A stretch of 64,000 nt of DNA from Cytomitobacter sp965233735 (GTDB lineage: Bacteria; Pseudomonadota; Alphaproteobacteria; CAJXXZ01; 1604HC): assembly GCA_965233735.1 (NCBI GenBank), contig OZ247501.1:124001-188000 (forward strand), written 5' to 3'. Shown piece by piece: positions 54,317 through 63,139 of this stretch (the first letter of the stretch is position 1; every line of letters starts with the position of its first letter). Position numbers and translations under genes: made by a program. A model generated the notes under the pieces. The model did no database searches. It was not told the origin of the DNA and saw only the letters and a program-made list of their open reading frames with translations.

Positions 54317-55723
54317 TTAGGAGCTATTTGCAACTTTTTCATATTTTATAAATAATTTTTTGATAGATATAACCCATATTATTAAGCAAAAAATAACTAT
54401 ATAAATTAAATAATATGAAATTGAAATTTGCGTGCTTCCAGGAATTATCATAAGCAAAAAAGCTTGAATATAACCACTAATAGCTTTAGAAAATTTACTA
54501 CCAAAAACATCTATCATAGCTTTGCCTTTGAGTTTTAAATCATTATTTAAAGGAATATATGCTATTTCTTTTGTTGGGTCAAACAGAGAGTATTTCAAAA
54601 CTCTATTACAAATATAATAAACAGATCCAATTAAAGCTATGATTTTCAAACTGATAAAATTATAATTCTGATATCTAGAATACATCAAAGATATATGAAA
54701 AAAACAAATAACAACACTTAAAAATAAAGGAATAAATAGAGAAATTGTTTTCCAGGATGCCCTTCTAATGAATTGTTGAGAAATATAAAAAAACAAAATA
54801 GACACAATTCCTGAAAGCATATAAACAATTCCCATATAATAAGCATAATCAGAGCTACTTGCAACATAAGATCTTACAATAGATTTCCATGTGATTTCTA
54901 TTAAATTGCTAGTCATATGATAACAAAACACCATAAGCATCATATACCTTAAGTATTGAGAGTCTATAAGAACTTTTATAATGTCATAAAATTTAAATTT
55001 AGATTTAGGCTTTTCTATTAAAACTTGTGATGGCAAAGCAATATTATTAAATATATATTTATATATAAGCATAATTACTATAATAATTAATGAAATAATA
55101 AAACTTATAATAGAAATTTTATTATCAAATTGTACATTTGAATTGAAAAAATGAAGAATTAACCACCCTCCTAATATCATGCCTATATTTCCTAATACAC
55201 TAAATAAAACATAGTGTTTTTTTGCCTGTACAATGTTATTAATGCTATTAGCAAATTGCCAGAATATTAAATTCAAAGCTACAGAAGTCCATAATTCTGA
55301 AAATATATAAAATAAAACATAAGACCAAGATCCATATAAAATAAATAACCATTTAAATGAAGGGTATTGCTGTGTTAATAGCATGACTGTTTTATAATTA
55401 GGGTGTAAATAATAATGTAATGGATGGATAAATAAAGAATATATAGCAAAAAATATAGCAAAAAGCGAAAGTATATAATAAATCATTTTATTTTGCTTTA
55501 AAGTTAAGCTTAATTTTGTATAAAAATAGATAAATAACATTGAAGCAGGCATTACTAAAAATGATTTGACAAAATGTACAGTTTCAATGCTAGAATTTCC
55601 AGATATTATTAAAGTATCTTTTAGAACTCGTAATACAGAATTATTAAAAAAAATAAGCATTATTATAGATAATAAAGAAATGAATTTTTTAGTATCAATA
55701 GAAATTTTGCTTAATATATTCAT
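54317..55723 (-). CDS. tlc: ATP/ADP (nucleotide) translocase, Tlc/NTT family
   Basis: These 11-12 TM carriers exchange host ATP for bacterial ADP or import nucleotides and occur in obligate intracellular bacteria and plastids. The 468-residue product shows the family signature segments: LLSIIMLIFFNNSVLRVLKDTLII, ETVHFVKSFLVMPAS, IYSLFIHPLHYYLHP, SWSYVLFYIFSELWTSVALNLIFWQFAN, KKHYVLFSVLGNIG and DPTKEIAYIPL, including charged residues in the membrane (LKD, KE). It is slightly shorter than Rickettsia Tlc1 (about 500). Substrate (ATP/ADP or other nucleotides) cannot be decided by eye. Confidence 0.93.
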   Translation of the reverse strand: MNILSKISIDTKKFISLLSIIMLIFFNNSVLRVLKDTLIISGNSSIETVHFVKSFLVMPASMLFIYFYTKLSLTLKQNKMIYYILSLFAIFFAIYSLFIHPLHYYLHPNYKTVMLLTQQYPSFKWLFILYGSWSYVLFYIFSELWTSVALNLIFWQFANSINNIVQAKKHYVLFSVLGNIGMILGGWLILHFFNSNVQFDNKISIISFIISLIIIVIMLIYKYIFNNIALPSQVLIEKPKSKFKFYDIIKVLIDSQYLRYMMLMVFCYHMTSNLIEITWKSIVRSYVASSSDYAYYMGIVYMLSGIVSILFFYISQQFIRRASWKTISLFIPLFLSVVICFFHISLMYSRYQNYNFISLKIIALIGSVYYICNRVLKYSLFDPTKEIAYIPLNNDLKLKGKAMIDVFGSKFSKAISGYIQAFLLMIIPGSTQISISYYLIYIVIFCLIIWVISIKKLFIKYEKVANSS

Positions 55724-55762
55724 AAAATATTATACTACTTTTCTCAAAAGAGTGTCTAGTAA

Positions 55763-56536
55763 TTAACTATACCAATCTAATAAAAATTTAATTGGTTTTT
55801 CCTTGAATTTTTTCATTATTTTAGAAGAATCTTTTAATAAAATGTTCAAATTTCCTATACTTGAATTTAATTGTGGAACAGACACTGAAAATAAATCATG
55901 TAATTTTTTTTCATTTCCTTTTGTTGCAAATTCTATGACATTCAAAATATTATTCAATTTATCTAGAGCTGATTCTGTTTTTTTCAAAATACTATTCATG
56001 CTTTTAGAAGAGTTAGAAAAATTTACAAAAATATTGTTTAATGCTTCTATGTTAACAGAATTTAATTTAGATATAAATTCAGACGAGCTGTTTGTTATAG
56101 ATGGCATTTGATTTAATATTTTTGACATGTTAGATGGTTTTGATAATATGATATATTTTTCTTTTAATTTAGCATTATTAATTTTTTCATCTTGAACAAG
56201 ATTTATATATTTATGCCCTATAAATCCTTGAGAGTCAATTTGAGCATATTTATTTTTCATATTAATATTATTAAATATAGTAACACTTGTATTTATTGTG
56301 TCATCTGAAGCATTTATACTTATTTTTTTTATCAAACCAATTTTAACTCCATTTAATAAAACTGGAGATCCAACTTCTAATCCCAATACGCTTTCATTGA
56401 AAACAATAATATAGTTTTGATTGTTTAGATAATATTGATTTGTATAAAAAAATATTGAAAAAACAATTGGTATTAATGATATAAAAATAAACAAAATAGA
56501 TTTTAAATTAAAAAACTTTTTATTAAAATTGGACAT
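55763..56536 (-). CDS. mlaD: MlaD-type MCE lipid-transport protein
   Basis: The 257-residue product has one N-terminal TM (SILFIFISLIPIVFSIFFYT) and the MCE domain with ESVLGLEVGSPVLLNGVKIGLIKKI. It should form the hexameric ring that shuttles phospholipids between membranes. The C-terminal half is helical with coiled-coil character. The gene overlaps mlaF by 14 bases. mlaB and mlaC are not beside it, although mlaE has its own N-terminal STAS-like extension. Confidence 0.9.
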   Translation of the reverse strand: MSNFNKKFFNLKSILFIFISLIPIVFSIFFYTNQYYLNNQNYIIVFNESVLGLEVGSPVLLNGVKIGLIKKISINASDDTINTSVTIFNNINMKNKYAQIDSQGFIGHKYINLVQDEKINNAKLKEKYIILSKPSNMSKILNQMPSITNSSSEFISKLNSVNIEALNNIFVNFSNSSKSMNSILKKTESALDKLNNILNVIEFATKGNEKKLHDLFSVSVPQLNSSIGNLNILLKDSSKIMKKFKEKPIKFLLDWYS

Positions 56537-57191
56537 ATTGATTTTCTTTCATGCTTTTCTCATTTAATAATACTATTTTTTTGTCTTCTAATACATAATA
56601 CTTAGATGATTTTATAAAATTATGAGTTATGCATATAATTGAAACATTTGGTAATAAGCTCCATATAAGATCTTGAAATTTTTTTGCTGACAAAGCATCT
56701 AATCCAGATAGAGGTTCATCTAATATTAATAGTTCTGGGTCAGTAGCCAATGCTCTAGCAAGAGATGCTCTTTTTAACATTCCACCAGATAACATATGAG
56801 GATATTTATAGCAGTCTTCTTCGGTTAAATTCACCATTAAAATTTTATTCATTGCTAATTGAAAAGATGTTTCCCAATCTAGATTAGAAATATATCTTAA
56901 TGGCATAGCGACATTTTCTAATATATTATAATCACTTAACAATGCATTATGTTGTGGTTGAAATCCTATATTATATTTTACATTTAAAGATTCTTCTCTT
57001 TTCCAGATAATAGACCCTGATTTGATTTTCAAAAATCCCAATAAAACATTAGCAAAAGAAGTTTTTCCACATCCAGATCTTCCCATTAAAGATACAATTT
57101 CTCCTTTAAATAGTTTGAAATTTAAATTTTCATGTATGCATTTTTCATTTATATAAGTTGTAATATTTTTGCACTCTAATAATAAACTCAT
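56523..57191 (-). CDS. mlaF: MlaF-type ABC transporter ATPase
   Basis: The 222-residue ATPase has Walker A GRSGCGKTSFANVL, Q-loop FQPQHNALL, the signature MLSGGMLKRASLARAL, Walker B LLILDEPLSGLD and the switch histidine CITHNF. It powers the MlaE permease. It starts one base before the mlaE stop codon and is followed by mlaD; the order E-F-D matches the mla/ttg2 operon. Confidence 0.93.
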   Translation of the reverse strand: MSLLLECKNITTYINEKCIHENLNFKLFKGEIVSLMGRSGCGKTSFANVLLGFLKIKSGSIIWKREESLNVKYNIGFQPQHNALLSDYNILENVAMPLRYISNLDWETSFQLAMNKILMVNLTEEDCYKYPHMLSGGMLKRASLARALATDPELLILDEPLSGLDALSAKKFQDLIWSLLPNVSIICITHNFIKSSKYYVLEDKKIVLLNEKSMKENQYVQF

Positions 57192-58151
57192 TCAAACTCC
57201 CATTTTTGTGCATATTAACATCACAATCATATCAAAAATAACAATTCCTGAAATAGAATATACAATAGATTTTACTATAGATCGTCCAAGATTATCAGAA
57301 CCAAAATCATATAATATACCAGCAGAGCATGTTACTAGACCTATCCACCATCCAAATATTAATGCTTTAATTTGTGAAATTATGAAATTTGTAAGATTGA
57401 AATAGCTAAACATATGATTAAATGAAAAAATTACACCAAAATTAGAAAGAGTAGAATATGCAATCACTCCGCAAGAAATTGCAAAAAATAATGCATATAT
57501 ATTCATAAGAGGTGTAACAAATAAAAAGGCTAACCACCTTGGTTTAAGGAATAAAGTAGTATTTATATTCATTAATTTCAACATTTTTAATTCAGAGTTC
57601 ATATTTTTTGCTGCTATACTTGCTGTCATTGATGCGCCAGATTTACTCGATAATAATATTGCAGTCATAATAGGCATCATTTCTCTAAAAAGAAATGTTG
57701 TGAAAAAATGCATTGTAAAGGCCTCAACTCCTAAATAATATAATTGAGCATAACCTTCCAAAACTAATGCTATCCCTATTACAGAAGACATCATTGCAAT
57801 CAATAAAAGACTATTAATACTAATCATACTAAAAGATATTGTAAAATAATCTCTAAAAGCTTCTTTTTGAGCATCACTTAAATATAATTTTTTCAAAAAA
57901 TCCTTTTGCATTTTTATAATTTTAAATAAAAATTGATTATTATCTTCTTTTAAAGTTTGATTTACATATAATATATTTTTTTTTATAGATGAATTATGTT
58001 GCTTAATTAAAAAATCTACATTAGCAGATATGTTTCCTGTTGATTTTATTGTTTTGAAATTTTCTTTTAAATTTAAAAGCTGAGGAATGTTTTCAGTTCT
58101 CCATATTCCTTCTAAAATTAAAGTATCAGAATCTGATTTATAAGAATTCAT
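57192..58151 (-). CDS. mlaE: MlaE-type permease with STAS-like N-terminus
   Basis: The 319-residue product has the MlaE permease domain (about 95-319) with GVEAFTMHFFTTFLFREMMPIMTAILLSSKSGASMTASIAAKNMNSEL in outline, and several TM helices. The extra N-terminal part (about 1-95, DTLILEGIWRTENIPQLLN) resembles the STAS/MlaB fold, so the MlaB role may be fused in. It is the first gene of the mla set; a 93-base gap to mrpD upstream-strand side probably carries its promoter. Confidence 0.9.
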   Translation of the reverse strand: MNSYKSDSDTLILEGIWRTENIPQLLNLKENFKTIKSTGNISANVDFLIKQHNSSIKKNILYVNQTLKEDNNQFLFKIIKMQKDFLKKLYLSDAQKEAFRDYFTISFSMISINSLLLIAMMSSVIGIALVLEGYAQLYYLGVEAFTMHFFTTFLFREMMPIMTAILLSSKSGASMTASIAAKNMNSELKMLKLMNINTTLFLKPRWLAFLFVTPLMNIYALFFAISCGVIAYSTLSNFGVIFSFNHMFSYFNLTNFIISQIKALIFGWWIGLVTCSAGILYDFGSDNLGRSIVKSIVYSISGIVIFDMIVMLICTKMGV

Positions 58152-58244
58152 TTATATAAGAATTATAAGATAAATATTATTTCATTAAAAGTCATAGAAA
58201 TAATAAATAAAAATTTCAGCTTACTCATAGGTTAAATTTTGAAT

Positions 58245-59429
58245 TCAGTATATTAGGAATTTGAAAATAAAAAACATCAAAATAATATTAAACAGTAAAA
58301 ATAAATAAAAAAATATTTCTTTGGGTTTGTGTATATCATAGTTGCTTTTATTCATGAATTTTTCCATTGATATTGCTGTAATCAAACTTGAAATTATTAA
58401 AAACAATGCATGTGAATAATATTCCCTTGAAATCATAAAATATAAAGCTGTGATTTTCGCAACAAATCCAGGAGTAAATGGAAATCCTATAAGAGAAAAA
58501 ACAGCATACTTGCAAAGAAATGAATTCTTATTGTTTACCGTTGCAAACAATGTTGATTTAGTCCAAATATGGTGCATCATATACAGCATTGTTAGTCCAA
58601 ATTTTTGATTATATGAGTGTTCAAAAACAGATATTATAAGCATTATTCCAATTTGACTAATAATATGAAAGCTTAATATTTCTTTATCATCAGTAGATTT
58701 ATATGCTAATATTGCGCCTATTATAGAGCTTAATATTGCTATAAAATAAATAAATTCTATTTGTCTGCACCAAGGAATCAAAACAATTATTGAGTAAAGT
58801 GGAACTTTAGTCATTAACCCAGCAACCCAAAAAACCAAATCATTTGGAATTTTTTTATAAATTTTAATCCATATTCCAAATGGATATATGCATATTTTCA
58901 TAAGAAATCCTAATAATAAAATATAACTAGAAAAAGATGGGTTTATATTATTAAAAATTCCTAAATGCCCTTGTTCCATGTAAAAATAGGTTATTCCAAA
59001 AAAAATCAACATACTAGCTAGCATCTGATATTGCAAATATTTTTTCCAAAACCTGAACTTAGATTTTATCAAACATAATAAAAATCCAGCTAATAACACT
59101 TCATACCCTACGTACATATTAAAAAAATCAGTTGTGCAAGTTATTTTATAGATTCCATATAAAGAAGTAATCATTCCAATTGAGTAAGCATTATTTAAAT
59201 GAATCGCAATAATAGTTAAAAAACTAGAAGATAATGCTAAAAAGATTCCTATTTTATTAGGAATCATTTGAATTTTATGTATATTAAAAGCATAGGTATT
59301 ATATTTAATTTCATAAAGCAAAATAAAACTACAAATCATTATAGGAAAATATAAACTAATTGTTTTTTTTTCATTTTTCATACAAAAAAGAATACTCATA
59401 GAAAGTATAGCAAGAGCAATAAACGTCAT
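58245..59429 (-). CDS. mrpD: MrpD/MnhD-like antiporter subunit
   Basis: The 394-residue product is a multi-TM protein of the complex I/Mrp antiporter-like family: DFFNMYVGYEVLLAGFLLC keeps the conserved membrane glutamate, and LVFWVAGLMTKVPLYSIIVLI keeps the TM lysine; GLTMLYMMHHIWTKSTLFA and IGFPFTPGFVAKITALYF follow. It is about 90-100 residues shorter than a typical MrpD (about 490), truncated at the C-terminal end. It overlaps mrpC by four bases. A role in Na+/H+ or K+/H+ exchange coupled to B and C is likely. Confidence 0.78.
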   Translation of the reverse strand: MTFIALAILSMSILFCMKNEKKTISLYFPIMICSFILLYEIKYNTYAFNIHKIQMIPNKIGIFLALSSSFLTIIAIHLNNAYSIGMITSLYGIYKITCTTDFFNMYVGYEVLLAGFLLCLIKSKFRFWKKYLQYQMLASMLIFFGITYFYMEQGHLGIFNNINPSFSSYILLLGFLMKICIYPFGIWIKIYKKIPNDLVFWVAGLMTKVPLYSIIVLIPWCRQIEFIYFIAILSSIIGAILAYKSTDDKEILSFHIISQIGIMLIISVFEHSYNQKFGLTMLYMMHHIWTKSTLFATVNNKNSFLCKYAVFSLIGFPFTPGFVAKITALYFMISREYYSHALFLIISSLITAISMEKFMNKSNYDIHKPKEIFFYLFLLFNIILMFFIFKFLIY

Positions 59430-59638
59430 TTTTTTATAAATAGCGCAATCATACTCAAGCTTATAACAATTGATGTCAAAATTAAAGATTGAGCTAACAA
59501 AGTATTATTTATATTTATAGAAAGAAGAAATAAATTAATAGCTTGTCCCAAAATTATATATCCTATTACTTTATTAACTTGTTCAAGTAAAAAATAAATA
59601 CCAATCACAGAAAGTATCATTGATGATAAAATCAACAT
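59426..59638 (-). CDS. mrpC: MrpC/MnhC-like antiporter subunit
   Basis: The 70-residue protein has the NuoK/MrpC pattern of three helices, with GYIILGQAINLFLLS and the family ending LAQSLILTSIVISLSMIAL (normally PxxQALVLTAIVI). It is shorter than typical MrpC (about 110), lacking the C-terminal tail. It overlaps mrpB by seven bases and mrpD by four. Confidence 0.78.
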   Translation of the reverse strand: MLILSSMILSVIGIYFLLEQVNKVIGYIILGQAINLFLLSININNTLLAQSLILTSIVISLSMIALFIKK

Positions 59639-60039
59639 TTTTCACCCACAATCATTTCAAGAGATAAAAAAACTACTAAACATATTACTAAATCAAATAA
59701 CCACTTCTGATTGAAAAAAATAATTTTAGTATCATAATTTAAAGTAAATAATATAAATGATAATAAAAGAGAAATCATAGTAGAAATCAATATAAAGTTT
59801 GATTTTATTTTCACGTTTCCTAAGTAAAATAGAATTCCACTTGCAAACCCTCCACTTAACTCAAAGAATTCAGCAATTACAAACCCTAACATAACAATAA
59901 ATAACCTTGAAGAATAAATACATGATGCTAATAAGATAAATATATTGTGATAAATGTTAAGATGAATTATATTTTCTGTATTTATTAAACAAACCAATCC
60001 GAATCCTAAAGAAATGTTTTGTAAAAATTGAATAATCAT
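59632..60039 (-). CDS. mrpB: MrpB/MnhB-like antiporter subunit
   Basis: I start at ATG 60039, which shares one base with the ftsB stop (TAATG); an in-frame upstream start at 60087 would overlap ftsB by 49 bases. The 135-residue product has four hydrophobic segments and the GGF-type loop (ELSGGFASGILFYLG) like MrpB's GGGFQGG. No MrpA or MrpE-G gene is present here; others may lie elsewhere. Without MrpA the complex is incomplete, so a reduced or different transport role is possible. Confidence 0.68.
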   Translation of the reverse strand: MIIQFLQNISLGFGLVCLINTENIIHLNIYHNIFILLASCIYSSRLFIVMLGFVIAEFFELSGGFASGILFYLGNVKIKSNFILISTMISLLLSFILFTLNYDTKIIFFNQKWLFDLVICLVVFLSLEMIVGEKC

Positions 60040-60296
60040 TAATGAATTAAAATAACAGATTTTAAGGGAGAGTATCCTAAAAACCACATTGCTTTTGTTT
60101 CTAATAAGTCTTGATGCACATTATCACTTAGATTATTAATTTGTTCATTTACATTTTTTATATCACGCAAAATATTATTTTTTTTAATATTAACAATTTC
60201 AACTTCACTTGAAAGTTTTTTTAATTGTATATAGCTTTTCATATTATTTATAGATAAAAATAATGAAATTAAAATGAATGAAATCTTTTTAATCAT
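60039..60296 (-). CDS. ftsB: FtsB/DivIC-like division protein
   Basis: The 85-residue product has an N-terminal TM (ISFILISLFLSI), a coiled coil (LKKLSSEVEIVNIKKNNILRDI, residues 25-55) and the family ending DLLETKAMWFLGYSPLKSVIL, matching the DLLxExARxxLG segment of FtsB. FtsB with FtsL and FtsQ activates septal synthesis. It overlaps accA by eight bases and mrpB by one; in many alphaproteobacteria ftsB sits near central-metabolism genes. Confidence 0.8.
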   Translation of the reverse strand: MIKKISFILISLFLSINNMKSYIQLKKLSSEVEIVNIKKNNILRDIKNVNEQINNLSDNVHQDLLETKAMWFLGYSPLKSVILIH

Positions 60297-61242
60297 AAAA
60301 CTTTTTATTTCCCATATCTATAAATTTCTTTCTTCTATCACTTTTTATTTTTTGTGCATTTTTTTCTAATAAAATTTTCATATGTTTTATAATATATTTC
60401 TTAGTAATATTCATGGATTTTTCAGAAAATTTATGAGCTCCACCTACTGGTTCTGGTATTATTTCGTTTATAATTCCAAATTTAAATAATTCTTGAGCTG
60501 TTAATTTTTGAGATTCAGCGGCTTTTTCTTTATATGATTGATCTTTCCATAAAATTGCAGCACATCCTTCAGGAGAAATTACAGAATAAATAGAATGTTC
60601 AAGCATTAAAACAACATTAGATAAAGCAAGAGAAATTGCTCCTCCTGAGCCTCCTTCTCCTATAACAACACTTAAAGTTGGAACTTCTAAATCAGAAAGC
60701 AATTCCATACATTTTGCCAAAACATATCCCTGGCCTTTTTCTTCTGCACTCAATCCTGGGTATGCTCCACTTGTATCTATTAAAGTTAAAACAGGAATTC
60801 GCAGTTCATTTGCAATTTCCATTAATCTATATGCTTTTCTATACCCATGAGGAGAAGCCATTCCGAAATTATGTTTCACTCTACTTTTAATATCATGGCC
60901 TTTTTCATGAGCAATAACCATTACAGATTGGTCATCTAATTTTGCAATTCCACCAATTATCGCATCATCATTTTGATTATACCTGTCCCCAGATAATTCA
61001 AAAAAATCAGAAAATATATGCTTAATATAATTAAGTCCATGAGGTCTATGAGGATGACGAGCTACTTCTACTTTTTGCCATGGAGTAAGGTTTTTATACA
61101 AAACTTCAAGTTCATACATAAATCGCTTTTCTAAATTAACAATTTCATCAAAAATTTGATCGCCACCATCAGTTATATCTTTAAGTTCACAAATTTTTTT
61201 TTCTATTTCATATAAATTTTCTTCAAATTGTAAAACGTGCAT
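60289..61242 (-). CDS. accA: Acetyl-CoA carboxylase carboxyltransferase alpha subunit
   Basis: AccA with AccD transfers the carboxyl group from biotin to acetyl-CoA, the first committed step of fatty acid synthesis. The 317-residue product matches across its length: PWQKVEVARHPHRPHGLNYI, LSGDRYNQNDDAIIGGIA, GMASPHGYRKAYRLMEIA, TLIDTSGAYPGLSAEEKGQ, GEGGSGGAISLAL and SVISPEGCAAILWKD. It leads a coupled series accA-ftsB-mrpB-mrpC-mrpD. Three palindromic repeats sit just upstream and could regulate it. Confidence 0.96.
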   Translation of the reverse strand: MHVLQFEENLYEIEKKICELKDITDGGDQIFDEIVNLEKRFMYELEVLYKNLTPWQKVEVARHPHRPHGLNYIKHIFSDFFELSGDRYNQNDDAIIGGIAKLDDQSVMVIAHEKGHDIKSRVKHNFGMASPHGYRKAYRLMEIANELRIPVLTLIDTSGAYPGLSAEEKGQGYVLAKCMELLSDLEVPTLSVVIGEGGSGGAISLALSNVVLMLEHSIYSVISPEGCAAILWKDQSYKEKAAESQKLTAQELFKFGIINEIIPEPVGGAHKFSEKSMNITKKYIIKHMKILLEKNAQKIKSDRRKKFIDMGNKKFYD

Positions 61243-61258
61243 ATCTTAACCAATTAGT

Positions 61259-61357
61259 AACATTTTCATTCAAAAATGTCACTGCCTAGCGGCTAACAAC
61301 ATTTTCATTCAAAAATGTCACTGCCTAGCGGCTAACAACATTTTCATTCAAAAATGG
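61259..61357 (-). repeat. 39-bp palindromic tandem repeats upstream of accA
   Basis: An 18-base inverted repeat (CATTTTCATTCAAAAATG, arms CATTTT/AAAATG) occurs at 61261-61278, 61300-61317 and 61339-61356, an exact 39-base period. Between the copies are identical 21-base GC-richer spacers containing TAGCGGCTA, itself a palindrome. The nearest copy is 19 bases from the accA start. A near-consensus DnaA box (TTATCAACA, 61373-61381) follows. Possible roles: repressor operator array, iterons, or an RNA structure in the accA leader. Confidence 0.85.
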
Positions 61358-61472
61358 TGATTTTTTTGCTAGTTATCAACATACTTTTTTGAAATATTAT
61401 GGTCTTTTATTAAAAGAAAATTCAAAATCTAAATATAATCGCCGAGTTGAAAAAATGAGTAAAAATTGAATC

Positions 61473-62030
61473 TTAATGTTTAATTACGTTGTTAGTAAAA
61501 TCAGAGAAAGAAACTATTATATCAGAGCCTTTAGATTTTAATATTATTGATAATTTATCTTCGATTTGTTTTATAAATCTAGAAAGAACAATGATGTTAT
61601 TATTTACATTATAATATTTAGATAACATAGATTGCAGGTTTTTTAATATGTTAAGTAAATTTGCAGGATATTTTATGATTTTGTTTTATTAACTTTCTAA
61701 AATGATAAGCTCAGAAAGCTGATATTTTAAGATAATTAGCTGCTTTCCCTGAGTTAATTAACAAATCTATTGAAATGCAAGAGTCAGTTTTTGAAAGAAT
61801 TTGAGCAATTCCAATATACGCATAACTTCCATCTTCTTCTATTTTTTAAGTAATTTTACTTCATCTTCTATGCAATGTTTTTCAAATCTATCAGTGCAAA
61901 TTTGATCAACAAGAGTTTTCTCATCTAGATTAACTAATTTAAGAAAATTTTCATTTATCTTATTAGCGTATATAGAAAAACTAACAAATAATAGGGAAAA
62001 ATATTTCATAAAATTATTCATGAAATCCAT
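61473..62030 (-). pseudogene. Decayed gene for an exported protein
   Basis: A signal-peptide-like start (MDFMNNFMKYFSLLFVSF, ATG 62030) opens a frame that ends at TAG 61839-61841. Just there, a run of six T (61842-61847) allows a frameshift into the next frame, which continues with a protein-like sequence (IEEDGSYAYIGIAQIL) to TGA at 61711-61713. A third stretch in another frame (ILKNLQSMLSKYYNV, then FIKQIEDKLSIILKSKGSD) runs to TAA at 61473. At least two frameshifts and internal stops indicate a pseudogene. Its original family is not recognised. The remaining bases to the xer gene, about 62031-62200, show no gene. Confidence 0.65.
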
Positions 62031-62200
62031 TTTATCCCACCCCTGTTTTTTGCCAAATATTACCAAGGTAGAATTTTATTATTTTGAACATCTATAAATG
62101 CTATGCTATTTTTCATTGAATTTATGTAAATGGTATTTTTAATTCATTGTGCATTAAAGTCAAATTTTATAATGATAGAAATATTTCAGCAATATAAAAA

Positions 62201-63139
62201 TTATTCATCCATGATAGATATAAATGATTTTTCTAATTTATGATCTTCAATTTTAATATAACGAGTTGTTGTTTCTAAATTTTTATGACCTAATACATCT
62301 TGCAATACTTTTAAATTGCAGTCATTTCCTAATACATGTGAAGCAAAGCTATGTCTTAAAGTATGTGGTGTAATTTTTTGAACAATTCCATGCTTCCTCC
62401 TCCATTTAAGAAATATGTGAGCGCAATTTTGTCTGCTAAGTCTTTTATGACATTTGCTTATAAATAATGGTCCCTCACTTTGAATTTGAACAGGATAAAT
62501 GTTTAAATATTCTTCAATCCATTTATTTACTATTCTTAACAAAGGAACTTTTCTTATAACTTTCCCCTTCCCTATAATTGTTAGGCTATCAGAATTTTCA
62601 CTCCAATCATTTAGATTTAAACTTAACGCTTCACTAATACGCATTCCACTTCCATATAAAAGCCCCCATAAAGCTCTGTTTCTATATGATATCCAAGTAC
62701 TATCAACTTTTAATAAATCATGAATTATTTCTTCAGATATTGGCTTTGGGAATGTTTTGGGAGTTTTTATTTTTAAGTTTGATAGAATATTTTTATAATC
62801 AAGGAAAAGAAAAAAACTTTTCCAAGCAGAAATCAATCTAACTTGAGAAGATGCGCTAATATTACTGAGTTTTCTCTTTGAATATAATGCTCTGAAATCC
62901 AGCCTAGTTAATTTTTTTATATTTTTTAAGTTAATATCTTCATTTTTATATTCAATAAAAAAATCTATAGATAGTTTTAAGTCATGCAAATAAGATAAAA
63001 TTGTATTTTCTTGTTTTGAGTCTTTATACATTAATGAATATGCAAATGCTTCAATTTTTATTGTACATTCATTATCACAATTTATATTATTTATAATAGA
63101 AAATATTTGAGGAAAATTGTCTTTAAATGTTTTTATCAA
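62201..63139 (-). CDS. xerC: Xer-type tyrosine recombinase
   Basis: The 312-residue product has the SAM-like N-terminal domain and the catalytic domain with R (GSGMRISEALSL), the beta-hairpin lysine (GKGKVIRKVPL), HxLRH (HTLRHSFASHV), GHKN and the nucleophile Y (TTRYIKI). This is the set for chromosome-dimer resolution by XerC/XerD at dif. The similarity does not let me separate XerC from XerD with certainty. A clear dif site is not visible in the window. It overlaps the transaldolase gene by 17 bases. Confidence 0.88.
   Translation of the reverse strand: MIKTFKDNFPQIFSIINNINCDNECTIKIEAFAYSLMYKDSKQENTILSYLHDLKLSIDFFIEYKNEDINLKNIKKLTRLDFRALYSKRKLSNISASSQVRLISAWKSFFLFLDYKNILSNLKIKTPKTFPKPISEEIIHDLLKVDSTWISYRNRALWGLLYGSGMRISEALSLNLNDWSENSDSLTIIGKGKVIRKVPLLRIVNKWIEEYLNIYPVQIQSEGPLFISKCHKRLSRQNCAHIFLKWRRKHGIVQKITPHTLRHSFASHVLGNDCNLKVLQDVLGHKNLETTTRYIKIEDHKLEKSFISIMDE

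Noticed and set aside
61259..61357. CRISPR-like array from the regular 39-base period
   Set aside because: The spacers between repeats are identical rather than unique, there are only three copies, and no cas gene is present.
61259..61400. Chromosome replication origin
   Set aside because: Only one DnaA-like box and no dnaA or other origin genes nearby; rsmG-parA-parB lies 40 kb away. Kept as a low-level alternative, not called.
61839..62066. Intact 75-codon gene
   Set aside because: The stop sits at a poly-T slip site and protein-like sequence continues in other frames, so it is the 5' part of a pseudogene.
62201..63139. Integrase of a mobile element linked to the particle cluster
   Set aside because: The recombinase has full XerC/D features, is 30 kb from the cluster and overlaps a metabolic gene, so chromosome-dimer resolution is the simpler explanation.
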